Positions 1 to 6,838 of a stretch of DNA of 64,000 nt are shown here, piece by piece. The DNA is from Lacicoccus halitifaciens. GTDB taxonomy: Bacteria > Bacillota > Bacilli > Staphylococcales > Salinicoccaceae. Made by a program: the position numbers and the translations under genes. Under the pieces are notes generated by a model, which did no database searches, had not been told where the DNA came from, and saw only the letters and a list, made by a program, of their open reading frames with translations. Within the stretch, counting starts at the first letter, position 1. Each line of letters begins with the position of its first letter. The stretch spans positions 1 through 64,000 of the forward strand of contig NZ_JBDZDV010000007.1 of the NCBI RefSeq assembly GCF_040544485.1. The letters are read 5' to 3'.

Positions 1-312
1 AACCTTGCGGTGTCTCCCTGGCCAACGTTGCGATTTCACACCCTGATTTCGCAACCTTGCGGTGTCCCCCTGGCCAACGTTGCGATTCTACACCCCGATT
101 TCGCAACCTTGCGGTGTCTCCCTGGCCAACATTGCGATTTCACACCCTGATTTCGCAACCTTGCGGTGTCTCCCTGGCCAACGTTGCGATTCTGCACCCC
201 GGTTTTGCAACCTTGTGCTGTATTCCGGGTCAGCGTTGCGATTCTGCACCCCGGTTTCCGCCACCTTCAGATGCATTCCGAGCAAACGTTGCGATTCCCA
301 ACCATCCCCATC
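1..312. repeat. 52-bp tandem repeat array A (TTGCGA family)
   Basis: Six units begin at 1, 53, 105, 157, 209 and 261, so the period is exactly 52 bp; the last unit is degenerate. Each unit holds CGCAAC and GTTGCG as an inverted pair separated by 23 bp. The same 52-bp layout recurs at 10826-11185 and 34820-35135. No convincing gene lies here: open frames across it arise because 52 is not a multiple of three. Confidence 0.9.
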
Positions 313-324
313 CTCTGAAGACAC

Positions 325-352
325 AAAAAGGGACCGTGTCCGGTCCCTTTTC
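325..352. terminator. Bidirectional intrinsic terminator
   Basis: An 11-bp stem (326-336 with 341-351, core GGGACCG/CGGTCCC) is flanked by A on the left and T on the right. It can end the minus-strand gene at 450-734 and any transcript coming through repeat array A. Confidence 0.7.
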
Positions 353-449
353 TGCATTGGAAGGCTATTTCCAAATAATAGTTGAAAGAATGAAAAAATG
401 GTATGGCTCTAATATAACATCAATTATCAGAAAAGACAATATATTTCTA

Positions 450-734
450 TTAATCAAATATCTTACTCAAGATACTTGTTCTTCCTGCCTGCAGCCGCTC
501 TTCCGAGCATTCTCCCAAAATTTCATATTCATAGTTTTCCACGGCGTTGCTGTAGGATACTTCATCTATGAAGTTGGTGAGCCCCGCGTCTTCAAAGCAG
601 GCTGGGTGCACCATCACGCCGAGGGTGTGGTCGACGATCACCCTTTCGGTGTCGCTCGTCTCCGGTGCGATCGGCAGAGAAAGCACGAGGATCACCGCGG
701 CCAGCAGTATCAGTATTACGATCAACTTCTTCAT
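450..734 (-). CDS. Small membrane-anchored hypothetical protein
   Basis: I do not recognise this 94-residue protein. Residues 3-20 form one hydrophobic helix (KKLIVILILLAAVILVLSL) that would anchor it in the membrane or act as an uncleaved signal, with no lipobox. The remainder is acidic with two cysteines (about residues 46 and 76) that could form a disulfide outside the cell. An AAAGGTGA ribosome binding site lies just upstream of the ATG. It is transcribed alone, divergently from the yolD-like gene, and ends at the terminator at 325-352. Confidence 0.6.
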   Translation of the reverse strand: MKKLIVILILLAAVILVLSLPIAPETSDTERVIVDHTLGVMVHPACFEDAGLTNFIDEVSYSNAVENYEYEILGECSEERLQAGRTSILSKIFD

Positions 735-805
735 CCTGTCACCTTTTTTCTGATTGATAGGTTTATTTTAACATGGTTTTATAATCCGTGAATAAATTCC
801 TCCCC

Positions 806-834
806 TTGATTAATAGAACGTATGTTCGTATAAT
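806..834 (+). promoter_or_regulatory. Sigma-A promoter with embedded LexA (SOS) box
   Basis: TTGATT (806-811) and TATAAT (829-834) are separated by exactly 17 bp. The spacer contains AGAACGTATGTTCG (815-828), one mismatch from the Gram-positive LexA operator CGAAC-N4-GTTCG. LexA bound there would block RNA polymerase, so the downstream yolD-like gene should be DNA-damage inducible. Confidence 0.8.
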
Positions 835-873
835 GTGGATAACAAATAGAACACTGAGAAAGAGGGAATTGTG

Positions 874-1251
874 ATGGACTATCGTGATATGCCGAGAGAA
901 TCGCTGAATTCAAACATCCCCCAAGGCCGGGGCATGATCAAATGGGCCCCCTTCGCCACGATGCCGGAGCAATTTGAAAATGTCCGGAAGATGCAGGAGG
1001 ATCAGGTGAAGATCAGCCGCCCCGAATTGTCCGACGACCGTCTGGAGGAGATCGACCGCACATTAAAAAACGCACTTGCCTTGAAAAGGCAGGTGCGCAT
1101 TGAATATTACCATGACGGCTACAGGTTCCCCGTCGACTTGAAAGTCATCTCCGTCGATGTCTGGAGCATGATGGTTGTTGGTCAGAGGACTGACGATGAG
1201 GAGATGGTTTTTATTTCCTTCATCGATATATTGGATATCCTCATGTTATGA
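874..1251 (+). CDS. YolD-like family protein, SOS-controlled
   Basis: This 125-residue protein matches the YolD-like family, with the hallmark RGMIKWAPFATMPEQFE near residue 20 and the C-terminal 'I(R/E)Y...G' half around residues 70-85. YolD proteins are usually encoded next to a Y-family DNA polymerase of the UvrX type and are thought to accompany it in the SOS response. Here no polymerase gene is adjacent, but the gene has its own LexA box. I choose the ATG at 874, because AGGG at 863-866 is 7 bp away from it but only 4 bp from the GTG at 871. The 3' end overlaps the convergent folD by 6 bp. Confidence 0.85.
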   Translation: MDYRDMPRESLNSNIPQGRGMIKWAPFATMPEQFENVRKMQEDQVKISRPELSDDRLEEIDRTLKNALALKRQVRIEYYHDGYRFPVDLKVISVDVWSMMVVGQRTDDEEMVFISFIDILDILML

Positions 1252-2127
1252 CAATTGTTTTTCCAGGAACAGGACAGGCTCTTTCTGGTAGTCTGTCGCA
1301 AGCATCAGATGGTAGGCAAGCACAGTCGTCGTGATCGCACCGATGCCGCCCGGGACCGGGGTGATGAAGGAAGTCTTGTCCTTGACCGCTTCATAGTTCA
1401 CATCGCCGACAAGTTTGCCTTCGTCATTGAAGTTGATGCCCACATCGACGACGACTGCACCCTCTTTGACGTGTTGCTCGTCGATCAGGTTCACAGCGCC
1501 TGCAGCGCTGATGATGATATCTGCATCTTTACACTTGGAGACAAGGTCATCCGTATACAGGTTGCATGTCGTCACGGTCGCTTCCTGGTTCATGAGCAGG
1601 ATGGAGAGCGGCTTGCCGACGACTGCACTCGCACCGACGACTGTGACATTTTTACCTTTCAGCTCGATATCGTAGAATTTGAGCATTTCCATGACTGCTG
1701 CAGGTGTACACGGCTCAAGACGATTCTCTTCTTTGACGAGGAGTTTGCCCATGTTCTCAGGCGTCATGCCATCGATATCTTTGATCGGGTTCATGATTTC
1801 GACCACACGCTTCATGTCGATATGCTCCGGAACCGGCTGAAGCAGCAGAATGCCGTTGATATCGTAGTTTTCATTGATTTCCCTGAAACGGCTCAGGAAA
1901 GCTCTTGCCGAAACGTCTTCAGGAAATGAGAACCGCTCCGTCTCGATACCCAGCTTTTCAAAGCGCTTGACCGCCGCATTTTCATAGGAGATCGAATCGG
2001 ATAGATCACCCACTCTGACGAAAGCGACTTTAGGCGTGATGCCGAGGCTGTGGGACTTCTCGACGACCTCTTTGATCTCTTCTGATAAATGAGCGGCGAC
2101 TTTCTTACCATCCATTATTGTAGTCAT
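1246..2127 (-). CDS. folD: FolD-family methylenetetrahydrofolate dehydrogenase/cyclohydrolase, divergent active site
   Basis: The 293-residue protein has the FolD fold: an N-terminal substrate domain, the nucleotide motif GASAVVGKP (about residues 165-173) and the C-terminal TPVPGGIGAITTTVL. Canonical FolD interconverts methylene-, methenyl- and formyl-tetrahydrofolate. Two catalytic positions differ: the lysine four residues after the active-site tyrosine (Y48) is Ala52, and the glutamine of LVQLP is Leu96 (LLLQP). The usual PGGVGPMT is PGGIGAIT, and the arginine of GRS is alanine, which may change NADP preference. ATG at 2127 follows AAGGAG by 9 bp. It may be a dehydrogenase only, or a paralogue. 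Confidence 0.8.
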   Translation of the reverse strand: MTTIMDGKKVAAHLSEEIKEVVEKSHSLGITPKVAFVRVGDLSDSISYENAAVKRFEKLGIETERFSFPEDVSARAFLSRFREINENYDINGILLLQPVPEHIDMKRVVEIMNPIKDIDGMTPENMGKLLVKEENRLEPCTPAAVMEMLKFYDIELKGKNVTVVGASAVVGKPLSILLMNQEATVTTCNLYTDDLVSKCKDADIIISAAGAVNLIDEQHVKEGAVVVDVGINFNDEGKLVGDVNYEAVKDKTSFITPVPGGIGAITTTVLAYHLMLATDYQKEPVLFLEKQLS

Positions 2128-2241
2128 TTTTTGTACTCCTTTTTTAATCGTAATTTTAAGTTGATTATAACATATATAGACATCATTCAAATCAAAAACG
2201 GCACGGCCGGGACAAACTGCGGCTCACCCGGCTTTATTCAC

Positions 2242-2280
2242 AAAAAAAAGGCGCAAAGTCTAAATATTTAGACTTTGTAC
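2242..2280 (-). terminator. rpmG terminator
   Basis: The hairpin CAAAGTC-TAAATATTTA-GACTTTG (2254-2277) is followed on the minus strand by a run of eight T. It lies directly after the rpmG stop codon. Confidence 0.8.
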
Positions 2281-2292
2281 CTTTTAAAAACA

Positions 2293-2442
2293 TTACTTCG
2301 TTTCACGGTGCAATGTGTATTTGTTTGTTCTTGGGCAATATTTGTTCATTTCAATACGCTCAGGATTGTTTCTTTTGTTTTTAGTTGTAATGTAGTTGCG
2401 GTCTCCGCATTCTGTACAAGCTAAAGTTACGTTTACTCTCAT
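2293..2442 (-). CDS. rpmG: 50S ribosomal protein L33
   Basis: The 49-residue product begins MRVNVTLACTECGDRNYIT and ends KYTLHRETK, which is diagnostic of bacterial ribosomal protein L33 of the large subunit. The pair C9-x2-C12 is kept and a third cysteine lies at residue 36, where zinc-binding L33 has a second CxxC pair; the fourth cysteine is absent, as in some staphylococcal L33 proteins. An AGGAGGG ribosome binding site precedes the ATG. Transcription probably starts near 2561 from its own promoter, giving a structured leader of about 120 nt, and ends at the hairpin at 2254-2277. Confidence 0.95.
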   Translation of the reverse strand: MRVNVTLACTECGDRNYITTKNKRNNPERIEMNKYCPRTNKYTLHRETK

Positions 2443-2490
2443 CAATATTCCCTCCTAAATAATATTCTTGAACATGAGGTCTGTGTACTA

Positions 2491-2527
2491 ATCAACTGGC
2501 CAGTTGATCATCCGGCTTGCTGGATGA
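2491..2527 (-). promoter_or_regulatory. Stacked palindromes in the rpmG leader
   Basis: ATCAACTGGCCAGTTGAT (2491-2508) is a perfect 18-bp palindrome. It is followed by TCATCC / GGATGA, a second inverted repeat with an 8-nt loop (to 2527). Both lie between the rpmG promoter and its start codon, so they could fold in the leader RNA or bind a regulator. Confidence 0.5.
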
Positions 2528-2567
2528 CTCGTATATCTTCAAGACCTTCATTTTTAGTCACCCATCT

Positions 2568-2596
2568 ATTCTACATGCTTATGTGTGATTTTTCAA
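2568..2596 (-). promoter_or_regulatory. rpmG promoter
   Basis: On the minus strand TTGAAA (2591-2596) and TAGAAT (2568-2573) are separated by 17 bp, giving a good sigma-A promoter with a start near 2561. Confidence 0.6.
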
Positions 2597-2628
2597 CTGA
2601 TAATCACAATAAATTTATTAAATAAATA

Positions 2629-2680
2629 TTGATTAATCGTAACCGTTACGATATACTTTAAAACGTAATGATTCTTATTT
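2629..2680 (+). promoter_or_regulatory. znuA promoter with Zur box
   Basis: TTGATT (2629-2634) and TATACT (2652-2657) are 17 bp apart. The spacer is filled by the perfect palindrome ATCGTAACCGTTACGAT (2636-2652), which matches the Firmicute Zur operator TCGTAAT-N-ATTACGA in layout. A weaker half-site AACGTAATGATT follows at 2662-2673. Zinc-loaded Zur should therefore repress the gene. Confidence 0.8.
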
Positions 2681-2695
2681 AAGGGAGACCTATAA

Positions 2696-3745
2696 ATGAC
2701 TCGGATAATAAAAATATTGATACCTGTAATGCTGCTCGCGCTCGCCGCCTGCAGCAATGAAAACAGCAGCGCCGAAGACGGCGGGACACTTGAAGTCTAC
2801 ACCACCGTCTTCCCGCTTAAAAGCTTCACCGAACAGATCGGCGGGGACACCGTCCAGGTCGAGACGATTTATCCAAAAGGCGTGGACATCCATACTTATG
2901 AGCCGACACAGCAGGATATGGTCGGCTTCGCCGAAGGAGACCTTTTCATCTACACGACAGATGAATTCGATCAGGTCGCAAACACCATCAAAAATGCCGT
3001 CGACGGCCATACTGAATTTCTGCCCGCTGCTGCAGACATCTCGGATGAAGAGTTGCTGGAGTACGATCATGACCATGAGCATGAGGAGCATGGACATGAG
3101 GAAGATGATGAACACGGCCATGAGGAGCATGAAGAGCACGGGCATGAAGAACATGAGGACCACGAAGAGCATGAGCACGAGGAACATGAGGACCATGGAC
3201 ATGAGGAACACCATCATGATCACGGGTCGACCGATCCCCACATCTGGCTGGACCCTGTATTTTCCCAGTCCATGGCAGAAGCGATCAAAGATAAGCTTAT
3301 TGCCTTGAATCCTGAAGAAGCATCCATGTATGAAGAGAACTATGAAGCGCTCATCAGTGACCTGGAGGAAATTGATCAGGAACTGGCAGCGGTCACTGAC
3401 GAAACTGCACGAGACACTGTCTACATTTCACATGAATCCATCGGTTATCTCGCTGACAGATACGGTTTTGAGCAGGCCGCCATCAACGGCCTGAACAATG
3501 AAGAACCGAGCCAGCAGGAATTGATGACCATTGTTGATGACATCGAATCCCACAATATAGATTATATTTTGTATGAGCAGAACATCACTTCCCGCATCAC
3601 GGATACAATCCAGAACTCCACTGATACAGAGCCGCTGGAGTTCCACAACCTGGAAGTGCTGACGGCGGATGATCCGGATGATGCCACATACCAGTCGATC
3701 ATGCGCGAGAACATCTCCGTACTGGAAAAAGCTTTGAATGAATGA
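2696..3745 (+). CDS. znuA: Zinc ABC transporter substrate-binding lipoprotein (ZnuA/AdcA type)
   Basis: The 349-residue protein has a lipoprotein signal with LAAC (Cys19) and the cluster A-I metal-binding fold: a first ligand histidine in DIHTYEP, then DPHIWLD, then SHESIGYL and an acidic ligand near DDPDD. A long His/Asp/Glu-rich loop (about residues 122-178) is typical of zinc rather than manganese binding proteins. It captures zinc outside the membrane for an ABC permease. No permease or ATPase gene is adjacent, so it must work with components encoded elsewhere. It lacks the ZinT domain of many staphylococcal AdcA proteins. The Zur box upstream supports a zinc-starvation role. Confidence 0.93.
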   Translation: MTRIIKILIPVMLLALAACSNENSSAEDGGTLEVYTTVFPLKSFTEQIGGDTVQVETIYPKGVDIHTYEPTQQDMVGFAEGDLFIYTTDEFDQVANTIKNAVDGHTEFLPAAADISDEELLEYDHDHEHEEHGHEEDDEHGHEEHEEHGHEEHEDHEEHEHEEHEDHGHEEHHHDHGSTDPHIWLDPVFSQSMAEAIKDKLIALNPEEASMYEENYEALISDLEEIDQELAAVTDETARDTVYISHESIGYLADRYGFEQAAINGLNNEEPSQQELMTIVDDIESHNIDYILYEQNITSRITDTIQNSTDTEPLEFHNLEVLTADDPDDATYQSIMRENISVLEKALNE

Positions 3746-3746
3746 C

Positions 3747-3772
3747 AAAAGAGGCCTTAAGGCCTCTTTTTT
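3747..3772 (+). terminator. znuA terminator
   Basis: Stem AAAAGAGGCC / GGCCTCTTTT with a TTAA loop and six T follows the znuA stop by one base. Confidence 0.85.
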
Positions 3773-3781
3773 GATGGAAAT

Positions 3782-4036
3782 TCCTGGGCTCAGCGTCTTG
3801 GCCCGGATGGCGGGGATAGTACTCTGGGTTCTGTCTGGATTCCTCTTGCGATTCCAGATGGGGAAGCCGGCGCTCACACCTCCGTCCGGATTCCGTCTCA
3901 CAATCCTGACGGCGACACCAGGCACCACACCTCTGTCCGGCGCCCAGGCTTCATCCCCGGACAGAGGCACCGGCGCCTGCATTTCCATCCGGCTCCGGCC
4001 GCGCCCCTCCCTGTCCCAACACCGCTCAAAATCCAT
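3782..4036. repeat. 51-bp degenerate tandem array B (GTCCGGA family)
   Basis: TCTGGATTCC (3834), TCCGGATTCC (3885), TCCGGCGCCC (3936) and TCCGGCTCCGG (3988) recur at 51, 51 and 52 bp, and a weaker copy starts near 3782. The motif GAGGCACCGG is shared with the two-unit array at 34709-34810. I see no gene in this 300-bp gap between convergent terminators. Confidence 0.7.
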
Positions 4037-4039
4037 ACA

Positions 4040-4064
4040 AAAAAGGCCGGGGACACCCCGGCCT
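4040..4064 (-). terminator. Terminator of the 60-residue membrane protein gene
   Basis: AAGGCCGGGG / CCCCGGCCTT with an ACA loop is followed on the minus strand by a T run (4038-4044). Confidence 0.75.
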
Positions 4065-4071
4065 TCCCTGA

Positions 4072-4254
4072 TTACTGGTTCAACTTCAATCCTTCGAGTC
4101 CTTCGCGCTTCAGCTGGTCGGTGAACTCCTTGATTTCGTCCACGTCTTTCTTCAGCAGGAACACGACGACGGCAACCACTATCGCCGTTGCTGCAAGGCC
4201 GACGATGAAGAGTTTGAACAGTACGCCGAGCAGTCCTTTGATCAATCCGAACAT
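4072..4254 (-). CDS. Small single-pass membrane protein
   Basis: I do not recognise this 60-residue protein. Residues 5-34 are strongly hydrophobic and would span the membrane once or form a hairpin; the C-terminal 25 residues are charged (KKDVDEIKEFTDQLKREGLE) and probably helical in the cytoplasm. A perfect AGGAGG lies 7 bp upstream of the ATG, and a strong terminator follows, so expression is credible. It stands alone between the zinc lipoprotein gene and the yjbQ-like gene. Confidence 0.65.
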   Translation of the reverse strand: MFGLIKGLLGVLFKLFIVGLAATAIVVAVVVFLLKKDVDEIKEFTDQLKREGLEGLKLNQ

Positions 4255-4301
4255 GATAAAACCTCCTGGTCATTAATATTGTGAAGACAGGAAAAAACTT
4301 A

Positions 4302-4330
4302 TGGACAACCGTCCCAAATGCGGTTAAGAT
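4302..4330 (+). promoter_or_regulatory. Candidate promoter of a small RNA
   Basis: TGGACA (4302-4307) and TAAGAT (4325-4330) are 17 bp apart. No coding region follows before the plus-strand terminator at 4369-4403. Confidence 0.4.
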
Positions 4331-4336
4331 ATAAAC

Positions 4337-4403
4337 AGCTTCAATTACATAAGCATTTCCTAATATACCCCGCACTTCATTCCTAAGAAGTGTGGGCTTT
4401 TTT
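4337..4403 (+). ncRNA. Candidate small RNA with intrinsic terminator
   Basis: A GC-rich stem CCCGCACTTC / GAAGTGTGGG (4369-4396) followed by six T (4398-4403) is a plus-strand terminator, but both flanking genes are on the minus strand. Together with the promoter-like pair at 4302-4330 it would delimit a transcript of about 67 nt. This is an inference from sequence signals only. Confidence 0.35.
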
Positions 4404-4408
4404 ATACT

Positions 4409-4807
4409 CTACCCTTCCAGCACTTTGAAATAAACCTTTCTTGTCCTCGGTCCGTCAAATTCCGCAAAATAAAGACTCTGCCATGTGCCGTAGACGATTT
4501 CCCTGCCATGGACGATCAGCGTCTCGCTCGCCCCCGTCAGCGAAGATTTCATATGAGAATCCGAGTTACCTTCCGCATGCCGGTATTCTTTTTTATTATC
4601 GAACGTCTCCCCCATGCCGTACACGAGGTCCCGCGTCACATCCGGATCTGCATTTTCATTGATCGTGACCCCGGCAGTGGTATGCGGGGTGAATGCCGTG
4701 ATGATGCCTTCCGTGATGCCGCTCTTCTCAAGAACTTCCAATGCCAGATGATCGATGTTGACGAATTCGTTGCGCTCGGCCGTTTCGACTTCATAAGTGA
4801 AAAACAT
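4409..4807 (-). CDS. YjbQ family protein (UPF0047, secondary thiamine-phosphate synthase type)
   Basis: The 132-residue product matches the UPF0047/YjbQ family, with the conserved HTTAGVTINENAD (about residues 42-54), the HMKSSLTGASE segment and the final GTWQSLYFAEFDGPR. These small trimeric proteins carry a metal-like histidine cluster, and some have weak thiamine-phosphate synthase activity; the physiological role is not settled. I start it at 4807, because GGAGG lies 8 bp upstream. A methionine 5 codons earlier would overlap that ribosome binding site. Confidence 0.88.
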   Translation of the reverse strand: MFFTYEVETAERNEFVNIDHLALEVLEKSGITEGIITAFTPHTTAGVTINENADPDVTRDLVYGMGETFDNKKEYRHAEGNSDSHMKSSLTGASETLIVHGREIVYGTWQSLYFAEFDGPRTRKVYFKVLEG

Positions 4808-4879
4808 ATCGCAAGCCTCCATTAAAAGATTTCGATTCGGGTATAATGATACTAAAATCTTTAAAAGGAGTGTACTATC

Positions 4880-5293
4880 TTGGCTTACACAATGAATGAC
4901 TATCCGGATTCCCTGAAAAACCTGGACCGGCTTGAACGCAGGAAGGCGATCGACATCATCAATGCGATGCTCGAGGAAGGCTATGATGAGAACCGGGCGA
5001 TCCCGATCGGCACGGAGCAGGCACAGGAATGGTACAAGGACGCTTCCAAAGAAGACCTTAAAAAGCTTGAGAATAAAGACCTCCAGGACCATGACGACGA
5101 CAACAGCCGCGGCCCGGAGCTCATCGACAACGACGTAGAAGTTTATTTCGAGGATGATGAATGGAAAGTGAAATCAGTCGGCGCAAAGCGGGCTTCTGCG
5201 ACGTTCGACCGTAAGAAGGATGCCGAAAAGCGCGCAAAGGAAATCGCGGACAACCGCGGCACGAATGTGAAGGTCCATAATAAGAACGATTAA
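4880..5293 (+). CDS. DUF2188 (YdaT-like) protein
   Basis: This 137-residue protein has two parts. Residues 1-75 are helical and acidic (YPDSLKNLDRLERRKAIDI at residues 8-26). The C-terminal half has the DUF2188 pattern EWKVKSVGAKRASATFDRKKDAEKRAKEIA, found in the Bacillus general-stress protein YdaT. Function is unknown. The start is a TTG at 4880, 9 bp after AAGGAG; the ATG at 4892 would be 21 bp away. A short GC-rich terminator follows the stop. Confidence 0.8.
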   Translation: MAYTMNDYPDSLKNLDRLERRKAIDIINAMLEEGYDENRAIPIGTEQAQEWYKDASKEDLKKLENKDLQDHDDDNSRGPELIDNDVEVYFEDDEWKVKSVGAKRASATFDRKKDAEKRAKEIADNRGTNVKVHNKND

Positions 5294-5319
5294 AAAAGCC
5301 GGCCCATGGGCCGGCTTTT
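5294..5319. terminator. Bidirectional terminator
   Basis: AAAAGCCGGCCC / GGGCCGGCTTTT lies between the convergent ydaT-like and opine-dehydrogenase genes and can serve both. Confidence 0.8.
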
Positions 5320-5320
5320 C

Positions 5321-6385
5321 CTATACCTGTGCGTTCAGATCGCGTCCGGCGTCGAGGCCGAGGCGTTCCAGTGTCAGCGGATGATGGAAATACTTTTCAT
5401 CCAGCATCAACCGTGTCAGATGGATGATCGAGTCGATCGTCGGCGTCTTCACCTTCACCGCTTCGGCGATGCTCTTCCAGAGCATGAGCCCGTTCGTGAC
5501 ATCTTCGACGATGTAGCGGTTCTCGAGTGACGACGGGCCGGGCAGGTCTTTCAATATCGGGCTTGTATTATACTGCTCCTGCAGCGACTCGCTTTCCCTG
5601 AAATATTTACTGCGCACGGAACGCTCGGCTTTACTGACCGCATCGAGTCCGAGCGCCCTGCATATGCCCTGGCGCTCCACGTCGATCTCCTCGATCACTT
5701 TAATCGTGTGTTCGGTCACGCCGTCCTTATACAAATAAAATTCATCGCCCCGGTTGTCGATGAACCCTGTGTTCAAAATCGCAGGCGCGGGATGGCTTTC
5801 CGGGTTCCCGTTGTTCAGTGCCGGCTCCATGATGTTTTTCGCCGGCACAAAGCAGTCATACAATTGATCCAGTTTTTCAAGCATCATCTTGGTATGCACA
5901 GCCGGGTATGCACTGAACAGGTTGTGATGGCTGTAAAGGATCACTTCCGCCTTGTTTTCCATATAGTCGTATCTTGCAGCATATGTGAGCGACATGGATT
6001 CGCCGACATACACTTCGAGTTCGGGTCTCGTTTCTTTGAGATAATTGTGGATCAGGATGCTGAACATCGAGCTCGCACCGTTGATGTAGATCATCTGCCC
6101 GTCTTCCAGATGCGGGCTGATCTCCTTGAAAATATCGAGCAGTGCGTTGGTCGGCAGGCATGTCATGATGACATCCGCACCGGCCACAGCGAGCTTCGGG
6201 TCCTGCGTATACTGCTGGAAGCGGACAAGCCGGCCTTTGAAGCCCACGTGCCCTTCCATTATGTTCGGGTGTGGATCCTTCAAAGCATTTTTCGAGTGGT
6301 ACAAAGTCACTTCGTGCCCTTTTTCCGTCAAATCCGCCGCTGCTACAATGCCGCCGTTGCCTGCCCCTATTATCGAGACTTTCAT
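5321..6385 (-). CDS. NAD(P)-dependent opine/octopine dehydrogenase family protein
   Basis: The 354-residue protein starts with a Rossmann motif GAGNGGIVAA (residues 7-16) and has the octopine/nopaline dehydrogenase C-terminal domain, with the probable catalytic histidine in NPESHPAPAILNTG. Such enzymes reductively join an amino acid with a 2-oxo acid, or reverse this; the substrate cannot be read from sequence. It is not of the staphylopine (CntM) subgroup, and no metallophore genes are nearby. It directly follows the Nudix gene (stop and ATG are contiguous), so the two are co-translated. Confidence 0.85.
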   Translation of the reverse strand: MKVSIIGAGNGGIVAAADLTEKGHEVTLYHSKNALKDPHPNIMEGHVGFKGRLVRFQQYTQDPKLAVAGADVIMTCLPTNALLDIFKEISPHLEDGQMIYINGASSMFSILIHNYLKETRPELEVYVGESMSLTYAARYDYMENKAEVILYSHHNLFSAYPAVHTKMMLEKLDQLYDCFVPAKNIMEPALNNGNPESHPAPAILNTGFIDNRGDEFYLYKDGVTEHTIKVIEEIDVERQGICRALGLDAVSKAERSVRSKYFRESESLQEQYNTSPILKDLPGPSSLENRYIVEDVTNGLMLWKSIAEAVKVKTPTIDSIIHLTRLMLDEKYFHHPLTLERLGLDAGRDLNAQV

Positions 6386-6799
6386 TTACTTGATAGCTCC
6401 CTTTTGTGTTTGAATCATTTCTATTGCCGGTATATCCGCCGGTGCCCAGTCCAGGTCACCGATGTTTTCCCGGCTCATCCATTTCATGTCGACATGTTCC
6501 AAAAGTTTGATTTCTCCTGCAAGTAATTCCGCGTAATACGTCGTGAGCTCGACAATGCCGAAATCGTACTCGTGTATGGTTGTAGTTATTTTATCCAGCA
6601 CATCGATCCGGCATTCCATCTCTTCTTCCAGTTCGCGTACAAGTGCCTCTGTCTCCGTTTCGCCGGTCTCCACCTTACCTCCGGGAAATTCCCATTTCAG
6701 CGCTAAATTTTTGTCTTCAGGCCGCTGGGCGCATAATATTTCATCATCGGAGTTCACGATGACCGCGCCGACGACCCTGATGTACTTTTTGTCTGCCAT
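6386..6799 (-). CDS. Nudix hydrolase (MutT-like)
   Basis: The 137-residue protein carries a Nudix box GKVETGETETEALVRELEEE (about residues 41-60), close to GX5EX7REUXEEXGU except that the late glycine is glutamate. The N-terminal VVGAVIVNSDDEILCAQR and KWEFPGGK fit the MutT/CTP-pyrophosphohydrolase group that cleaves oxidised nucleoside triphosphates or related pyrophosphates. It is the first gene of a two-gene operon with the opine dehydrogenase. Confidence 0.88.
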   Translation of the reverse strand: MADKKYIRVVGAVIVNSDDEILCAQRPEDKNLALKWEFPGGKVETGETETEALVRELEEEMECRIDVLDKITTTIHEYDFGIVELTTYYAELLAGEIKLLEHVDMKWMSRENIGDLDWAPADIPAIEMIQTQKGAIK

Positions 6800-6838
6800 T
6801 GTTCATTCCCTTTTCTATTTTCGGTCATTATACCAGAT

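Noticed and set aside
1..312. CRISPR array
   Set aside because: The whole 52-bp unit repeats, with no unique spacers and no cas genes; arrays C and F behave the same way.
57..791. Long open frames through array A on the plus strand
   Set aside because: They run through repeats and opposite to the small gene at 450-734, with no ribosome binding site.
2690..3241. Methionine-rich antisense frame in znuA
   Set aside because: It is the complement of the His/Asp/Glu codon run and has no independent start signal.
3428..4375. 315-codon minus-strand frame
   Set aside because: It covers the antisense of znuA and array B and lacks a ribosome binding site.
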